NCBI RefSeq assembly: GCF_004309355.1
Contig: NZ_BJCC01000014.1
Location: 94,141-158,140 of the forward strand
DNA from: Enterococcus florum
GTDB taxonomy: Bacteria; Bacillota; Bacilli; Lactobacillales; Enterococcaceae
DNA: 64,000 nucleotides
Direction: 5' to 3'
The notes below the pieces were generated by a model, which made no database searches, was not told the origin of the DNA, and saw only the letters and a program-made list of their open reading frames with translations. This document shows positions 33,931 to 43,793 of this stretch, in pieces (within the stretch, counting starts at the first letter, position 1; every line of letters starts with the position of its first letter). The position numbers and the translations under genes were made by a program.

Positions 33931-34926
33931 TTATTTTCTAAAAATTTTTATGCGAGACAACTGTGTGGTTTCCCGATAGAGTGCTTTAATAATTTCGGAC
34001 TTGGAGATTCTTGGAAATTGCCAAAAATGATCAGCAGCTTTCCGATAGTTCACAAAACCAGAAATAATATCTTTTGGGTCCCCTTTGTGCCTTGCAAATA
34101 AATACCTAAAAACTAAGATATCCTCTCCCAATAGAAACCCAAACTCACTGGGAAGATAAAACCAGTGCGGCAAGTGAAGGATATGCTGCCGCTGCTCATA
34201 AAAAAATTGCTGGACTGGTCTCAATTGCAGATCTGCTCGCACTATGCCTTTTTCTAAAGAGTGTCTTTGCCTTGTTACCATGATTTCCTGATACCTGATT
34301 TTTTTAACTGTCAACGGTACACTATAAAAAATCTTAGTCGGAGCAGTGCTTCCAAGTCGCCAAGTCCTTTCGAGAAAAGAAACCTCTCCTTCCATTTTTT
34401 TGATCTGGTAACGCAAATATATTTTTTGCGCATCAATCATCCAGATATAAATCCCTTTTTGAGGGTGATAAGAGCAAATATATTTGTGCAAAGCTGTCCA
34501 GCTCTTCTTGGGCCAAAGCTTCGTACCCAAGAGCCACCAATCCTGAAAGCCCGCCTTTCGATAGCCGTCCATTCGTTCAGCCAACCGTGAAAGTTTTATG
34601 GTTGAACACTGGATCTCGACCGCTAGTTCTTCTAACAGTAGATCAGGTCGTTGGGAAAGTCTTTGAATAGGATGTTCGATTTCCCAAGCTTCATCGAAGA
34701 TTTTGCCGGCTTTAAAAAATAATTTTTTTAACCCAAGATGTTCCTGACTTTCTGATTCGCTAAGCCCTTGACAGCTGTTTTCGCGCAAGTGTGCAAAGTG
34801 AGCAATTCGAATGCTTCCTTGTTTCAATTGAACAGGCTCCGCACAATCCGGGCAATAGTGTTGTATTTTACTTTTCGCTGTTTCTGCTGAGATTAATTGC
34901 CGATTGTCGTCGTAGGCAAACATCAT
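33931..34926 (-). CDS. coiA: Competence protein CoiA
   Basis: A 331-residue CoiA family protein. The N-terminal zinc-ribbon-like YCPDCAEPVQLKQG and HFAH, followed by a nuclease-like core (DLLLEELAVEIQCSTIKLSRLAERMDGYR), are typical. In streptococci and Bacillus CoiA acts in processing incoming DNA during transformation. I start it at ATG 34926, 6 nt after GAGGTG; the frame extends further upstream through the mecA terminator, which is rejected. Other late competence genes are not in the window. Confidence 0.9.
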   Translation of the reverse strand: MMFAYDDNRQLISAETAKSKIQHYCPDCAEPVQLKQGSIRIAHFAHLRENSCQGLSESESQEHLGLKKLFFKAGKIFDEAWEIEHPIQRLSQRPDLLLEELAVEIQCSTIKLSRLAERMDGYRKAGFQDWWLLGTKLWPKKSWTALHKYICSYHPQKGIYIWMIDAQKIYLRYQIKKMEGEVSFLERTWRLGSTAPTKIFYSVPLTVKKIRYQEIMVTRQRHSLEKGIVRADLQLRPVQQFFYEQRQHILHLPHWFYLPSEFGFLLGEDILVFRYLFARHKGDPKDIISGFVNYRKAADHFWQFPRISKSEIIKALYRETTQLSRIKIFRK

Positions 34927-34951
34927 TTTCATCACCTCAAGTAAAAATACG

Positions 34952-34985
34952 CAAAAAAAAAGAAGCCGTCGAATGGGCTTCTTAA
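34952..34985 (-). terminator. Terminator of mecA
   Basis: AAGAAGCCC and GGCTTCTT pair on the minus strand, followed by nine T. The coiA ribosome site follows about 25 bp later. Confidence 0.88.
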
Positions 34986-35626
34986 TTAAAATAGCTGCGG
35001 GTAATCTCAATAGCATCTTTTTGCATCAGCAGTTTTCCGTATTCTTCTAAGAGCTCTGGTGTTACCTCGGTATCCTCTGTATATTCCAAAAGCTTGGCAA
35101 TCGTATCAGAAATAGACTCTTCACCGAAATTATCCGTATCAAAGTACACCTGCAAATAGTATTGATCGTTGTAACTATACAGATCACACCAAACATCCTC
35201 AAGGAAAGAATAGCCGGCTAACTCAACCAGCGTTTCGAAATCTGCCAACTTGAACACACGCAAATGATCTAAGTATTCATCCTCTAAAATACTTTGCTGC
35301 GTAGCCAGAACTTGTTCTCGGATCAACTGATCCAGCTCATCATTCTCAAAATCACCAGAATTGGAAAATCGATTCAATTCTTCGTTCGAAAGATTTTTAC
35401 TAATAAACAGTTCTAACCCATCATTTTTGGGCAGTACCTGAAAAGTGACTGCTTCGCTGCTTTTAAATTCGTCTTCGACATCAACCTCTTCTAAAATACT
35501 GTAAAAGAAGGATTCGATTTCGCGATGATTGCCTAACAGGTCTAAAAACGTAATACCCCGTTCTGCTAAGTCTTCATTGCCTATCATCACACGAATGGTG
35601 TTTTCATTGATGTGTTCCATCTCCAT
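34982..35626 (-). CDS. mecA: Adaptor protein MecA
   Basis: A 214-residue ClpC adaptor. An N-terminal substrate-binding part (MEHINENTIRVMIGNEDLAERGI) and a C-terminal ClpC-binding domain (about 120-214, ending in an ITRSYFN-like tail) are joined by an acidic linker rich in Glu and Asp. It targets competence and stress regulators for ClpCP. GAGGTG lies 6 nt before ATG 35626; another ATG follows two codons later. Its position between spx and coiA is conserved in Firmicutes. Confidence 0.95.
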   Translation of the reverse strand: MEMEHINENTIRVMIGNEDLAERGITFLDLLGNHREIESFFYSILEEVDVEDEFKSSEAVTFQVLPKNDGLELFISKNLSNEELNRFSNSGDFENDELDQLIREQVLATQQSILEDEYLDHLRVFKLADFETLVELAGYSFLEDVWCDLYSYNDQYYLQVYFDTDNFGEESISDTIAKLLEYTEDTEVTPELLEEYGKLLMQKDAIEITRSYFN

Positions 35627-35799
35627 CGCACACACCTCATTTCAATAGATAAGGATCTACCTTCATTTTAACCGATTCCCAACAAAAGTAAAGAAAGCCG
35701 ACCAAATTTTATTTAGACTTTAATAAGACAAATTTTTACCAATGAGTGCAGGAATCAAATGAAGCAAAAGCAGTCTCTGCGGATTCGTTACATAAAATA

Positions 35800-35826
35800 G
35801 AAAAAACCTCGCCGTTAAGCGAGGTC
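35800..35826 (-). terminator. Terminator of spx
   Basis: GACCTCGC and GCGAGGTT pair on the minus strand with a 6-nt loop, then TTTTTTC. Confidence 0.85.
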
Positions 35827-35835
35827 AAACACAAT

Positions 35836-36234
35836 TTATAAGCCAGCCATCAGTTGAGCTTGTCGTAATTCATATTGGCGTACGTCACGGGGTAAAAAGC
35901 GACGAATTTCATCTTCATTAAAACCAACCTGCAGTCTTTTTTCATCAATCATGATCGGCCTTCTCAAAAGGCCAGGGTTGTCTCTGACTAGGGTCAATAA
36001 ATCTTTAAGCGGCAGTTCATCTAAATCCATGTTCAGCTTTTGGAATACCTTCGAACGAGTCGAGATAATCTCTTCTGTTCCATCTTCAGTCATCTGTAAA
36101 ATATCTTTTAATTCTTCAATCGTTAATGGTTCTGAGAATACATTTCGTTCCAAGAATGGAATCTCATGATCTTGCAGCCAAGCACGTGCTTTCCGACATG
36201 ATGTACAACTTGGGGAAGTATATATTGTTAACAT
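35836..36234 (-). CDS. spx: Transcriptional regulator Spx
   Basis: A 132-residue ArsC-fold regulator that binds the alpha C-terminal domain of RNA polymerase. The redox switch CTSC is at residues 10-13. The RNA-polymerase-contacting region and the conserved TRSKVFQKL and [15 protein letters not shown] segments are intact. It controls the thiol-stress response and is degraded by ClpXP with SpxH. GGAGTG is upstream of the ATG, and TATAAT sits at 36302-36307 on the minus strand. Confidence 0.95.
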   Translation of the reverse strand: MLTIYTSPSCTSCRKARAWLQDHEIPFLERNVFSEPLTIEELKDILQMTEDGTEEIISTRSKVFQKLNMDLDELPLKDLLTLVRDNPGLLRRPIMIDEKRLQVGFNEDEIRRFLPRDVRQYELRQAQLMAGL

Positions 36235-36840
36235 ACATGTATCACTCCTTTTCTTGACTATAGCTTATAACAGAAGATGTTTAACTCTTCTATCTGTTCC
36301 CATTATACAAAAAAAACGTAACAAAAAAAAGAGTACGCATTAATTTGCTTTACGAACATTAATGTTATTTAATTTAAAAACTTTACTATCTATTACTTTG
36401 AAGGCCAAAACAAATTTTGCCTTAAAAAGTCATCATTTATTTTTCATTTTTTACTTTTCCGTAACAATAGCAAAAAACTGTATCAATTTTCTAGATTCTT
36501 TTTTCAAAATATTTATTTTTAATAAAAATAATGTGTGTTATAAATCATTTCCTTCCTTTTTTACTTCAATTCTCTTTCATTAAAAACTCTTGACTTACGT
36601 CATTTGCCAAGTTTTACTCTCCCCAACTTAATAATCATGTTTATTTAAAAATAACTAAAAACAAAATTTATTTCTGTTCCCTTATGTTTTGTTATAACGT
36701 TCAAGATTATTAAAAATGATAAAATAAATGAAAAAAATAATAGGTTTTATTCAATAATTTCACATACTTTCAATTCTTTTACATACAATTTGTAAGTCGA
36801 ATTCCGCTCTCTAAGGGGCAGGCTTTTTTTAATTCAATCA

Positions 36841-37287
36841 TTATTTATTTTTCTGAAATATTTTTTGATTGATATTGATCCGTGTTTTTTTGATCAAAAA
36901 TCCCTGAATATAAGATAACATTTGTAAAATCAACTTCCTTTTTTCGATTTCGATATAATTGGTCGCACCAATCATCGTCTGTAAGAAAAAGTAATCAGTG
37001 ATGAATTGACTTAGAAAAAGAGAAAAATCGACACCTGCATTAAGATTTATTGACCTTGAACGGTTTAGTCTGTTGAGATGAGCAAAAGTCTTTTATTTTG
37101 AGATAGATGCGATATTCAGCTTTATACAAGCTTTCTTCTGATATCTTAACGAATGAACCAATCGTTCGTCAAAAAAAAGATCCAGAATTCTTTTGCACTG
37201 AAAACAACTAAATCCACGACTCTTACATTAGTATGGAATCAAAGGAGGGCCGTCTTTTTTGTGAGCTGATGATCCAAAATTGATTGT
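36841..37287 (-). pseudogene. Decayed reading frame, possibly a transposase remnant
   Basis: In one minus-strand frame, 149 codons contain only two internal stops (37228-37230 and 37093-37095) before TAA at 36841, far fewer than expected in DNA this AT-rich. The last 83 codons are open. The translated pieces include a Cys-x2-Cys (SCFQCKRILDLF) preceded by CKSRGF, then KLNIASISK and FAHLNRLNRS. These are loosely like the zinc ribbon and helix-turn-helix of ISL3-type transposases. No start codon or ribosome site is intact. The family label is a guess. Confidence 0.3.
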
Positions 37288-37443
37288 TCACTAGAAACTC
37301 TGCTTTATTTTGAAGATGAATCAGTTGATCTAAAAAACAGGGAGGGGGGTATATTTGCTGACTTTATTGCCACTCAACTTACAGCCCTGACAGCTGCGAT
37401 CTTTACTCAAAAAATCCAATTCTTTGAAGGTTTTAATCATTTA

Positions 37444-37477
37444 AAAAGGACGAGCTTCATATAGGCTCGTCCTTTTC
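37444..37477 (-). terminator. Terminator of the sbcD-sbcC-SNF2 operon
   Basis: AAAAGGACGAGC and GCTCGTCCTTTT form a 12-bp perfect stem with a 9-nt loop. A T run extends on the minus strand. Confidence 0.87.
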
Positions 37478-37488
37478 GCTTAGATAAC

Positions 37489-40400
37489 TTATTCTCCTAA
37501 GGTTAAAATCATTCGAATGTCTTCTTCTGTCAATTTATTGGCTTGTTCCTCATTACCTTGGATTACTTTTTGGAACAGCTCACGTTTCTCTTGTTGAAGC
37601 TGATTCATTCGCTCCTCGATCGTTCCCTCGGCAATCATCCGCCAAACTTCAACGACTTTTTTCTGGCCGATTCGATGCGCTCGACCAGCCGCCTGTTCCT
37701 CTACTGCAGGATTCCACCACAGATCATAAAGAATCACTGTGTCTGCACCAGTCAAGTTTAGTCCCGTTCCTCCAGCTTTCAATGAAATCAAAAAGATATC
37801 CTTTTCACCAGCATTGAACTGATCGACCATCGTCAATCGATCCTTCACTTTCGTACTTCCTCGAAGGTAAAAACTGGTAATCCCAAGGTCTGCCAATTCT
37901 TGTTCTAAAATAGAAAGCATACTCGTGAACTGCGAAAATAATAAGACCCTTCGCCCATTTTCTTTTGCAGCCTGGATTAAATCCTTTACCTGCTCAAGTT
38001 TACCAGAGCCTCCTTGGTAGTCCTCTATGAATAGCCGAGGGTCATCACAGATTTGGCGAAGCCTGGTCAATCCAGCTAAAATGCTGACTCGCTGCTTCCT
38101 AAAGGTGGCAGAATCCATTTGATCAACTTCCTGCTTCATACGCCGGAGGTAAGCAAGGTAAACCGTCTTTTGCTCTTCTGTTAAGCTGCTCAGCACGTTT
38201 GATTCGATGCGCTCTGGAAGATCATCCAAAACAGTATCCTTGTCTCTGCGTAAAACGAAGGGTTGGATCATTTTTGCAATTTCTTTGACCTGTAATTGGC
38301 GAAACCGCCCAATGCTTGGGAAGAAACCTGGCATCACCGTTTGAAACAGCGCCCACAATTCCTCTAGATTGTTTTCAATAGGTGTTCCGCTTAGAGCAAA
38401 ACGATACGGGATGTGCAATTGTCTCAAAGCCGAAGACGTTTTCGTTGCTGCATTTTTTACCATTTGAGCCTCATCCAAGATTAAATACTGATAATCCTGT
38501 TGTTCATGAAGATCAATATCTTGTCTCAGACTAGCATAAGAGGTAATAATGATTTCTGCCCCTTTTGCAATCAACGATTCCCGTTCATCTCGACTGCCAG
38601 AAGATACGACTGATTCAAGCGTTGGTGCAAATTTTTTGATCTCCGCTTGCCAATTGTAAATGAGGCTGGCTGGTGCAACGATCACCGCTTTGATCCTCTG
38701 TTGGGATTTTTCTGACAATAAAAAGGTAATGACCTGTAACGTTTTCCCCAGCCCCATTTCATCAGCCAAAATGCCGCCAAACCCATAGGCCTTGAGCATT
38801 TTAAGCCATCGAAATCCAGTTTCTTGGTAGGGCCGAAGTGTTGCGTTCAATGCCGTTGGTACCTCGACCGGATAGGATTCAGGATGTGTTAAATCATTGA
38901 CCATTGCTTTGAAATTATCACTGAATCGCGCGTGTGAGTTATTTTCTAAACGTTGCTCGATCAATAATCCCTGACTTTTCGGAACCCGCACCACCCCTTT
39001 TTCAGGATTGATCCGATCTCTTAACTGACTGATCAACTCACTAGTTTGTTGAAATGCCTGAGAATCAAAAGATAAAACTTCTCCTGTGTCTAAAGTATAA
39101 AAGCGATCCTTGCGCAAAAGACTGTCTAATACCTGATCGATCTCTGAGTCTCCGATGCCGGAAACATCGAACCGAATATCTAGCCATGAACCAGTTTGGT
39201 CAACTTCGATCATCGGTTGGAATTCCTCTCCGTCTAAAAAAAGCTGGCGGAGTTTCTTGCCCATTTTCACTTCAGCCAACTTTCTGAAATCAGCAATTTC
39301 TTGTTTAAAGAAATAAAACAAGCCTTCTTTAGATGGGATCGTCTTTTCATAACCAGTCTCAATCGATTGGTAGCGGTATTTAGTAAAAAGATCCAACAGC
39401 TGTTTCTCCTGCTTGCGGTCTCTCAGAATTTCGATTTTTTGTGGCAGAGCAGGTTGGTGGGCTTCATTCGTCGTGAAATACACCTGTCCATAATGAAACT
39501 CGACCTCGGCTCTGATCATCCCTTTGATCTTGCGGAAAATCACAACGGATTTCAAGGTTTCCTCCTGAACAATCTCCGCTACCTCTTCGGCAATGACCAC
39601 ACGACCGATCTTTCGCAAATAAGGAAAAACGTCTGTGAATAATCTTGGAAGCTGCTGTTGCTGATAAACGATCACAGGCTCCTTCAAGCGTTTCATCAAT
39701 TGCTTCAATGTCATGTAACTATCTTGCTGCTCATGACTCATTGCATAGAGCGCATTCTGCGAAAAACCCAAAAAATAATTGCTAAAATAAGTCGTGAAGG
39801 CATCTTCGATCATCAATTCAAAATGATCTTCGTTTTTAGATAATTCGAAGGTCAGCGGCAATTCCTGCCCCTCATACAAATAGTGATATTTTTTTTCACC
39901 CAGCTTCACAGTCAGATTCCCTGTTTCTTCCATTCGTTTCAATAATCGCTGGAGCCTGTGAACGGGCAAAAGCAAGTACCGCTTATCTAATTTTCCCTTG
40001 ACCTGCAGTCCTGTTTTCCCTAAAAGCTGGTAAGTCTCACTGATTCCTACTAAATCCTCAATGATATCGCGGCATGCGGGCTCGAAAGCTCCTGCTTCAA
40101 TTTGGAAACGATATTCTTTGTTCACCGTATACGCTGCATCAATCTGATAGGCATGCAAAAAATCGTAAAGGTTTTTAACGATGTACGTACGTTTACTGTT
40201 ACGATTACCGATTCGCAAAGAAACAGCCAGAACATCTAATTCAGGGTGATAAGGATTGGTGGGGAGTGGTTCTACAACAAATTCGACCAGCAATGGTTGA
40301 ACGGGTTCCTTGGCTTGCTCCAGCCGAGAAAACCCCTGATTCAAAATGTCCGCAAAAGACACGCTGCTTTCTACCTTTTTTTCAGGCAGCTCTTGTGATG

Positions 40401-40668
40401 CTTGTACGATACGAGAAAGCCCCTTATCCCGCAGGTACAATTCCACAGCGACTGTATGTTTGCAATAGCCGTGCTCCTCCCAATAAGGACACTCGCAAAT
40501 GTCGTTTTCTTTTCCGCTGCCGTCAAGGTCTACCAAGTATAATTCACTGCCTAGAACCTCTCCGTGCCAAACGCGACGAGCAGCATCTGGGATAACAGAC
40601 AATACACGACCCTCTTTTAAGTAGGTCCGCCCTCTTTCAATGACCTTCTCGGGAATACTCCATCTCAT
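37489..40668 (-). CDS. SWIM zinc-finger SNF2-family helicase
   Basis: A 1059-residue protein. A SWIM zinc finger near residue 80 (CECPYWEEHGYCKH) is followed by a long middle region. The SWI2/SNF2 ATPase motor then starts near residue 610, with LADEMGLGKTLQ, the DEAQ box (LDEAQMVKN), LSGTPIENN and a C-terminal helicase half (LLFSQFTSML, GRAHRIGQ). Such bacterial SNF2 proteins remodel protein-nucleic-acid complexes; the cellular role is unknown. Its ATG overlaps the sbcC stop (ATGA), so it belongs to the SbcCD operon. Confidence 0.9.
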   Translation of the reverse strand: MRWSIPEKVIERGRTYLKEGRVLSVIPDAARRVWHGEVLGSELYLVDLDGSGKENDICECPYWEEHGYCKHTVAVELYLRDKGLSRIVQASQELPEKKVESSVSFADILNQGFSRLEQAKEPVQPLLVEFVVEPLPTNPYHPELDVLAVSLRIGNRNSKRTYIVKNLYDFLHAYQIDAAYTVNKEYRFQIEAGAFEPACRDIIEDLVGISETYQLLGKTGLQVKGKLDKRYLLLPVHRLQRLLKRMEETGNLTVKLGEKKYHYLYEGQELPLTFELSKNEDHFELMIEDAFTTYFSNYFLGFSQNALYAMSHEQQDSYMTLKQLMKRLKEPVIVYQQQQLPRLFTDVFPYLRKIGRVVIAEEVAEIVQEETLKSVVIFRKIKGMIRAEVEFHYGQVYFTTNEAHQPALPQKIEILRDRKQEKQLLDLFTKYRYQSIETGYEKTIPSKEGLFYFFKQEIADFRKLAEVKMGKKLRQLFLDGEEFQPMIEVDQTGSWLDIRFDVSGIGDSEIDQVLDSLLRKDRFYTLDTGEVLSFDSQAFQQTSELISQLRDRINPEKGVVRVPKSQGLLIEQRLENNSHARFSDNFKAMVNDLTHPESYPVEVPTALNATLRPYQETGFRWLKMLKAYGFGGILADEMGLGKTLQVITFLLSEKSQQRIKAVIVAPASLIYNWQAEIKKFAPTLESVVSSGSRDERESLIAKGAEIIITSYASLRQDIDLHEQQDYQYLILDEAQMVKNAATKTSSALRQLHIPYRFALSGTPIENNLEELWALFQTVMPGFFPSIGRFRQLQVKEIAKMIQPFVLRRDKDTVLDDLPERIESNVLSSLTEEQKTVYLAYLRRMKQEVDQMDSATFRKQRVSILAGLTRLRQICDDPRLFIEDYQGGSGKLEQVKDLIQAAKENGRRVLLFSQFTSMLSILEQELADLGITSFYLRGSTKVKDRLTMVDQFNAGEKDIFLISLKAGGTGLNLTGADTVILYDLWWNPAVEEQAAGRAHRIGQKKVVEVWRMIAEGTIEERMNQLQQEKRELFQKVIQGNEEQANKLTEEDIRMILTLGE

Positions 40669-43600
40669 TTATGCCACTCCTCTAATTGATAGTGAATCGT
40701 ACTTTGCCCTGTTCCAGTGGTTTGTACGATTATTTGTTGCGGGATACGTTCTTTTAACTCTTTGACGTGGCTGATCAAACCGATCATCCTTCCGTGGTTT
40801 TCAATCCCCGCCAAAGCTTCTAATGCAATTTCCAACGCTTCCTCGTCAAGTGAACCGAAACCTTCATCAATGAACAATGTCTCCATAGTGATCCCACCCG
40901 ATTGATTTTGGATCACTTCAGCCAGCCCTAATACCAGTGATAAAGCCGCGATAAAGCTCTCTCCTCCAGAAAGAGTTTGAGCACTACGGGCTATTCCAGA
41001 GTTGTCATCATAAACATTGATCTCTAAACCAGTGTTCCCTTTGGATCGACCAATTTGATCGTTCAACTCGAATTGATATCGTCCTTTGGTCAATTGGGAC
41101 AGCTGTTGATTCGCAGCTTGTAGAATTTCTTCTAAATAACTCTGTAAAATGTAACGCTCTAAGCTGATTTTCTCTGGATTGTCTCCGTTTATCGTCTGAT
41201 ACAGCTGAGTGATCTCGCTAAGCTGGTTGAGTTGTTCCTCGCCATTTTGATGCAGAGATTCAATGTTTGTCAGAATCCGTGAGTGTGTATGCAGCTGGTT
41301 CTCCGATTGGTAATATACTTGCTGAAGTTCTTGAAAAGCTTCCTCCATTTGGGTAGTTTTAGCACTCAGTTGTTCCAGCGGAGGCTCCGTTTGATCGGCC
41401 AATGCCAGCTTCAATCGTTCCTTTTGGTCTGACAAAAGCAACTGACGATTTAGAAATTCCTGAATAGCTTGTCTCAGCTCTTCTAACTGCGGTTGATGAC
41501 TAAGCTGTTCCGAAATAGATTCCTTATTTAAGCCTAACTTGACAATCAGATGATCCAGTTCGTCACGCCACTTTTCTTGCTCTGCTAACTGTGTCTTATA
41601 TTGCTTGCTTAATTGGTTCTTCGATTCTTCCAGACGAACTTCCTCTGCGGACATTCGTTTCCCTTCTTCTTCATGACGTTTCAACGTTTTCTGATACTCT
41701 TTCATCAGAATCGTTCGCTCATGAATATGTTCTTCCAGCGAAGCAGCTTCCCAATCCTTGACCTGTTCTTTCGTCAAGGCAAGTCGCCCTTTCAGCATTT
41801 GTACTTGTTCTGTCAATTCCGACAACTTGGTACTGACTGACTGGTGCTGCTCTAAAACTGTATTTTGCTGTTCCGTTAACACTCCAATTTCTAGTTCTGC
41901 TGCTGTCAGCTGTTCCAAGGCTGCTTGCGCTTCAGTCTGTTTTTTTTGTAGGAACAGCACAAGTTCTGGTAGTTCTTCTGGGATCGTTTGTTGATACAAC
42001 GAGGCAACAGCCTTCTTTAACTCTTGTTGTTTAAGCTGTGTTTGGGTTTGCTCCAATTGAAATTTTTGTTTTACTTCTTCGTAATGTTTTTCTTGAAACT
42101 CGCGCTTGGTTTCATAAGTTTCTTTTACCTTCTGCAACTCAGCAAAATTTTTTTCTTTTGCTTCTAGATCATGCTGGAGCTCTTTAAGGCTCTCCCCCGA
42201 AAGCGTCTCATGCAATGCAGGGTCAGGGTGATCTTTCGATCCGCAGACTGGGCAAGCCTCTCCATCAATCAGATCCATACTTAATCGAGCGATTTCCGAA
42301 CGTGCCCAGCGATCTCTCAAGGTTTTGACCTCTTGATTCGCTGCATTCAATCGTTTGCTTGTTTGGCTGATGTTCTCTACCAAGACAGCCAAATGGATCT
42401 GCGCTTCCTCCATTTGTTCTTCTAATTTCTCCAAATTCTGCTCCGTATTCACTTGCGTTTGAGCTTGCTGGATCAACTGTTCGTTCTTGTAGCGTCGTTC
42501 GATCCAAAAAGATTTGGTTTCTTGCTGATTCTTCAACGTGTTCAACTGGTCAGACAGCTGTTCGAGCGTTTGAGCATAAGCGGCTTGCTCCGCTTCTCTT
42601 TGCTGCTGCTCGTGATTCATTTTCTGATAATCGTTCATCAGATGAGCATATTGCTGCACCGCTGGCAGTAAATCAGATAAACGAACCAACTCTGCTTTTT
42701 CTTGCTCCCACTTTTGTTCTTCCTTGACTAATGCAGCTTCTTGCATTTGCCAAATTCTTTTTTCCTCAGATAGACGTTTTAATGACGCCTGATTTTCTTG
42801 AATTTCTTTTTCTTTCCAGAGTAGAAGAGCATCCAACTCGTTCACTCGTTCATAAGGTGGGCGAATCTGTTGAAGCTTTTCTCCTTCGTTCAGCCGCTTT
42901 CGCTGTTCCTCAATAACAGGTAGCTCCTGCTGCAATTCTTGCCAGTCCTTTTGGATTTTTTCATATTGTTGAAATTGATCGGCTAATTGTTTCGCCTGTT
43001 CCAGAGCCTGCTGCTGTTCTTTTAACTCGTGATCTTTTTGCTGCAAGTCTGCCGCCAATTTTACAGTTTTCTCCTTTTCTTCTTCCAAGTATTGCTTTGT
43101 CTGCTCGATCGATTCTAAATAACTTGCACCTTGTTCGATCGGAATCTGTTGAAACAGCTGATCAATGCGGGTCGCAGTTTCCGCAACGCTTTTTTCGAGC
43201 TCCTGCTTTTTCAATTTTAGCTTTTCATTAAATTGACGATAAATCGCTGTTCCAAAAAGACTGCGCAAAACAGCTTCTTTTTCTGTACTGTTGGCGATCA
43301 AAAAGGTCCGAAATTCTCCCTGAGGCAGCATCAATATTTGTCGAAACTGTTCTTTGGTTAAGTGCAGCAGGTCATAAATATAGGATTGAACTGTCTCGAC
43401 CTTTTGATAGGCCTCTACTTCCCTTCCGGTATCGTCCAGCACAGTTAACTGGACTTTTTGATTTTTTACAGTTGCTCCTTTTCCATTCTTTTTTTGGAGC
43501 GTTTGCTTGGGACTTCGCACGATGACATATTGATGCCCCTGATGTTCAAACGTAAAAGATACTCTTGTCTCTTCTGTCGGGTCGGCAAAATCCGAACGAA

Positions 43601-43793
43601 TTTCATTAGCATTGCGGACACCGCCAGAAGCATCACCAAACAAAGCAAATGTTAAAGCATCAAAAATCGTTGTTTTGCCGGCACCAGTCTTTCCACTGAT
43701 CAAAAACAAAGGAGAGGTGTGAAATTCTTGAAAATCCACCTCTTCATGCAGAAAAGGGCCAAAATTTTCCATCACGATCTTTTTAGGAATCAT
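40665..43793 (-). CDS. sbcC: Exonuclease subunit SbcC
   Basis: A 1042-residue SMC-like ATPase of the SbcCD (Mre11-Rad50) nuclease. Walker A GKTGAGKTTIFDAL is near residue 37. Two long Gln/Glu-rich coiled coils flank a zinc hook (EACPVCGSKDHPD, near residue 505). The C-terminal signature LSGGESFIAALSLVLGLAE and LFIDEGFGSLD close the ATPase. With SbcD it cleaves hairpins and processes DNA ends. It overlaps sbcD by 4 bp and the SNF2 gene by 4 bp. Confidence 0.96.
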   Translation of the reverse strand: MIPKKIVMENFGPFLHEEVDFQEFHTSPLFLISGKTGAGKTTIFDALTFALFGDASGGVRNANEIRSDFADPTEETRVSFTFEHQGHQYVIVRSPKQTLQKKNGKGATVKNQKVQLTVLDDTGREVEAYQKVETVQSYIYDLLHLTKEQFRQILMLPQGEFRTFLIANSTEKEAVLRSLFGTAIYRQFNEKLKLKKQELEKSVAETATRIDQLFQQIPIEQGASYLESIEQTKQYLEEEKEKTVKLAADLQQKDHELKEQQQALEQAKQLADQFQQYEKIQKDWQELQQELPVIEEQRKRLNEGEKLQQIRPPYERVNELDALLLWKEKEIQENQASLKRLSEEKRIWQMQEAALVKEEQKWEQEKAELVRLSDLLPAVQQYAHLMNDYQKMNHEQQQREAEQAAYAQTLEQLSDQLNTLKNQQETKSFWIERRYKNEQLIQQAQTQVNTEQNLEKLEEQMEEAQIHLAVLVENISQTSKRLNAANQEVKTLRDRWARSEIARLSMDLIDGEACPVCGSKDHPDPALHETLSGESLKELQHDLEAKEKNFAELQKVKETYETKREFQEKHYEEVKQKFQLEQTQTQLKQQELKKAVASLYQQTIPEELPELVLFLQKKQTEAQAALEQLTAAELEIGVLTEQQNTVLEQHQSVSTKLSELTEQVQMLKGRLALTKEQVKDWEAASLEEHIHERTILMKEYQKTLKRHEEEGKRMSAEEVRLEESKNQLSKQYKTQLAEQEKWRDELDHLIVKLGLNKESISEQLSHQPQLEELRQAIQEFLNRQLLLSDQKERLKLALADQTEPPLEQLSAKTTQMEEAFQELQQVYYQSENQLHTHSRILTNIESLHQNGEEQLNQLSEITQLYQTINGDNPEKISLERYILQSYLEEILQAANQQLSQLTKGRYQFELNDQIGRSKGNTGLEINVYDDNSGIARSAQTLSGGESFIAALSLVLGLAEVIQNQSGGITMETLFIDEGFGSLDEEALEIALEALAGIENHGRMIGLISHVKELKERIPQQIIVQTTGTGQSTIHYQLEEWHK

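Larger units (their letters stand above)
36235..37488. other. Long AT-rich intergenic region
   Basis: About 1.25 kb between spx and the SNF2 gene has visibly lower GC than its surroundings and no intact gene. It holds the spx promoter, an inverted repeat AAGGC-AAAA/TTTTGCCTT at 36401-36423, several poly-A/T tracts, a decayed minus-strand reading frame (36841-37287) and, at the right edge, the terminator of the SNF2 gene. A plus-strand open frame of 73 codons at 36362-36583 has no ribosome site and looks like AT-rich noise. Confidence 0.7.

Noticed and set aside
36362..36583. 73-codon plus-strand open frame in the AT-rich gap
   Set aside because: Composition is dominated by Phe/Ile/Lys/Asn as expected from AT-rich noise, with no ribosome binding site or recognisable motif.
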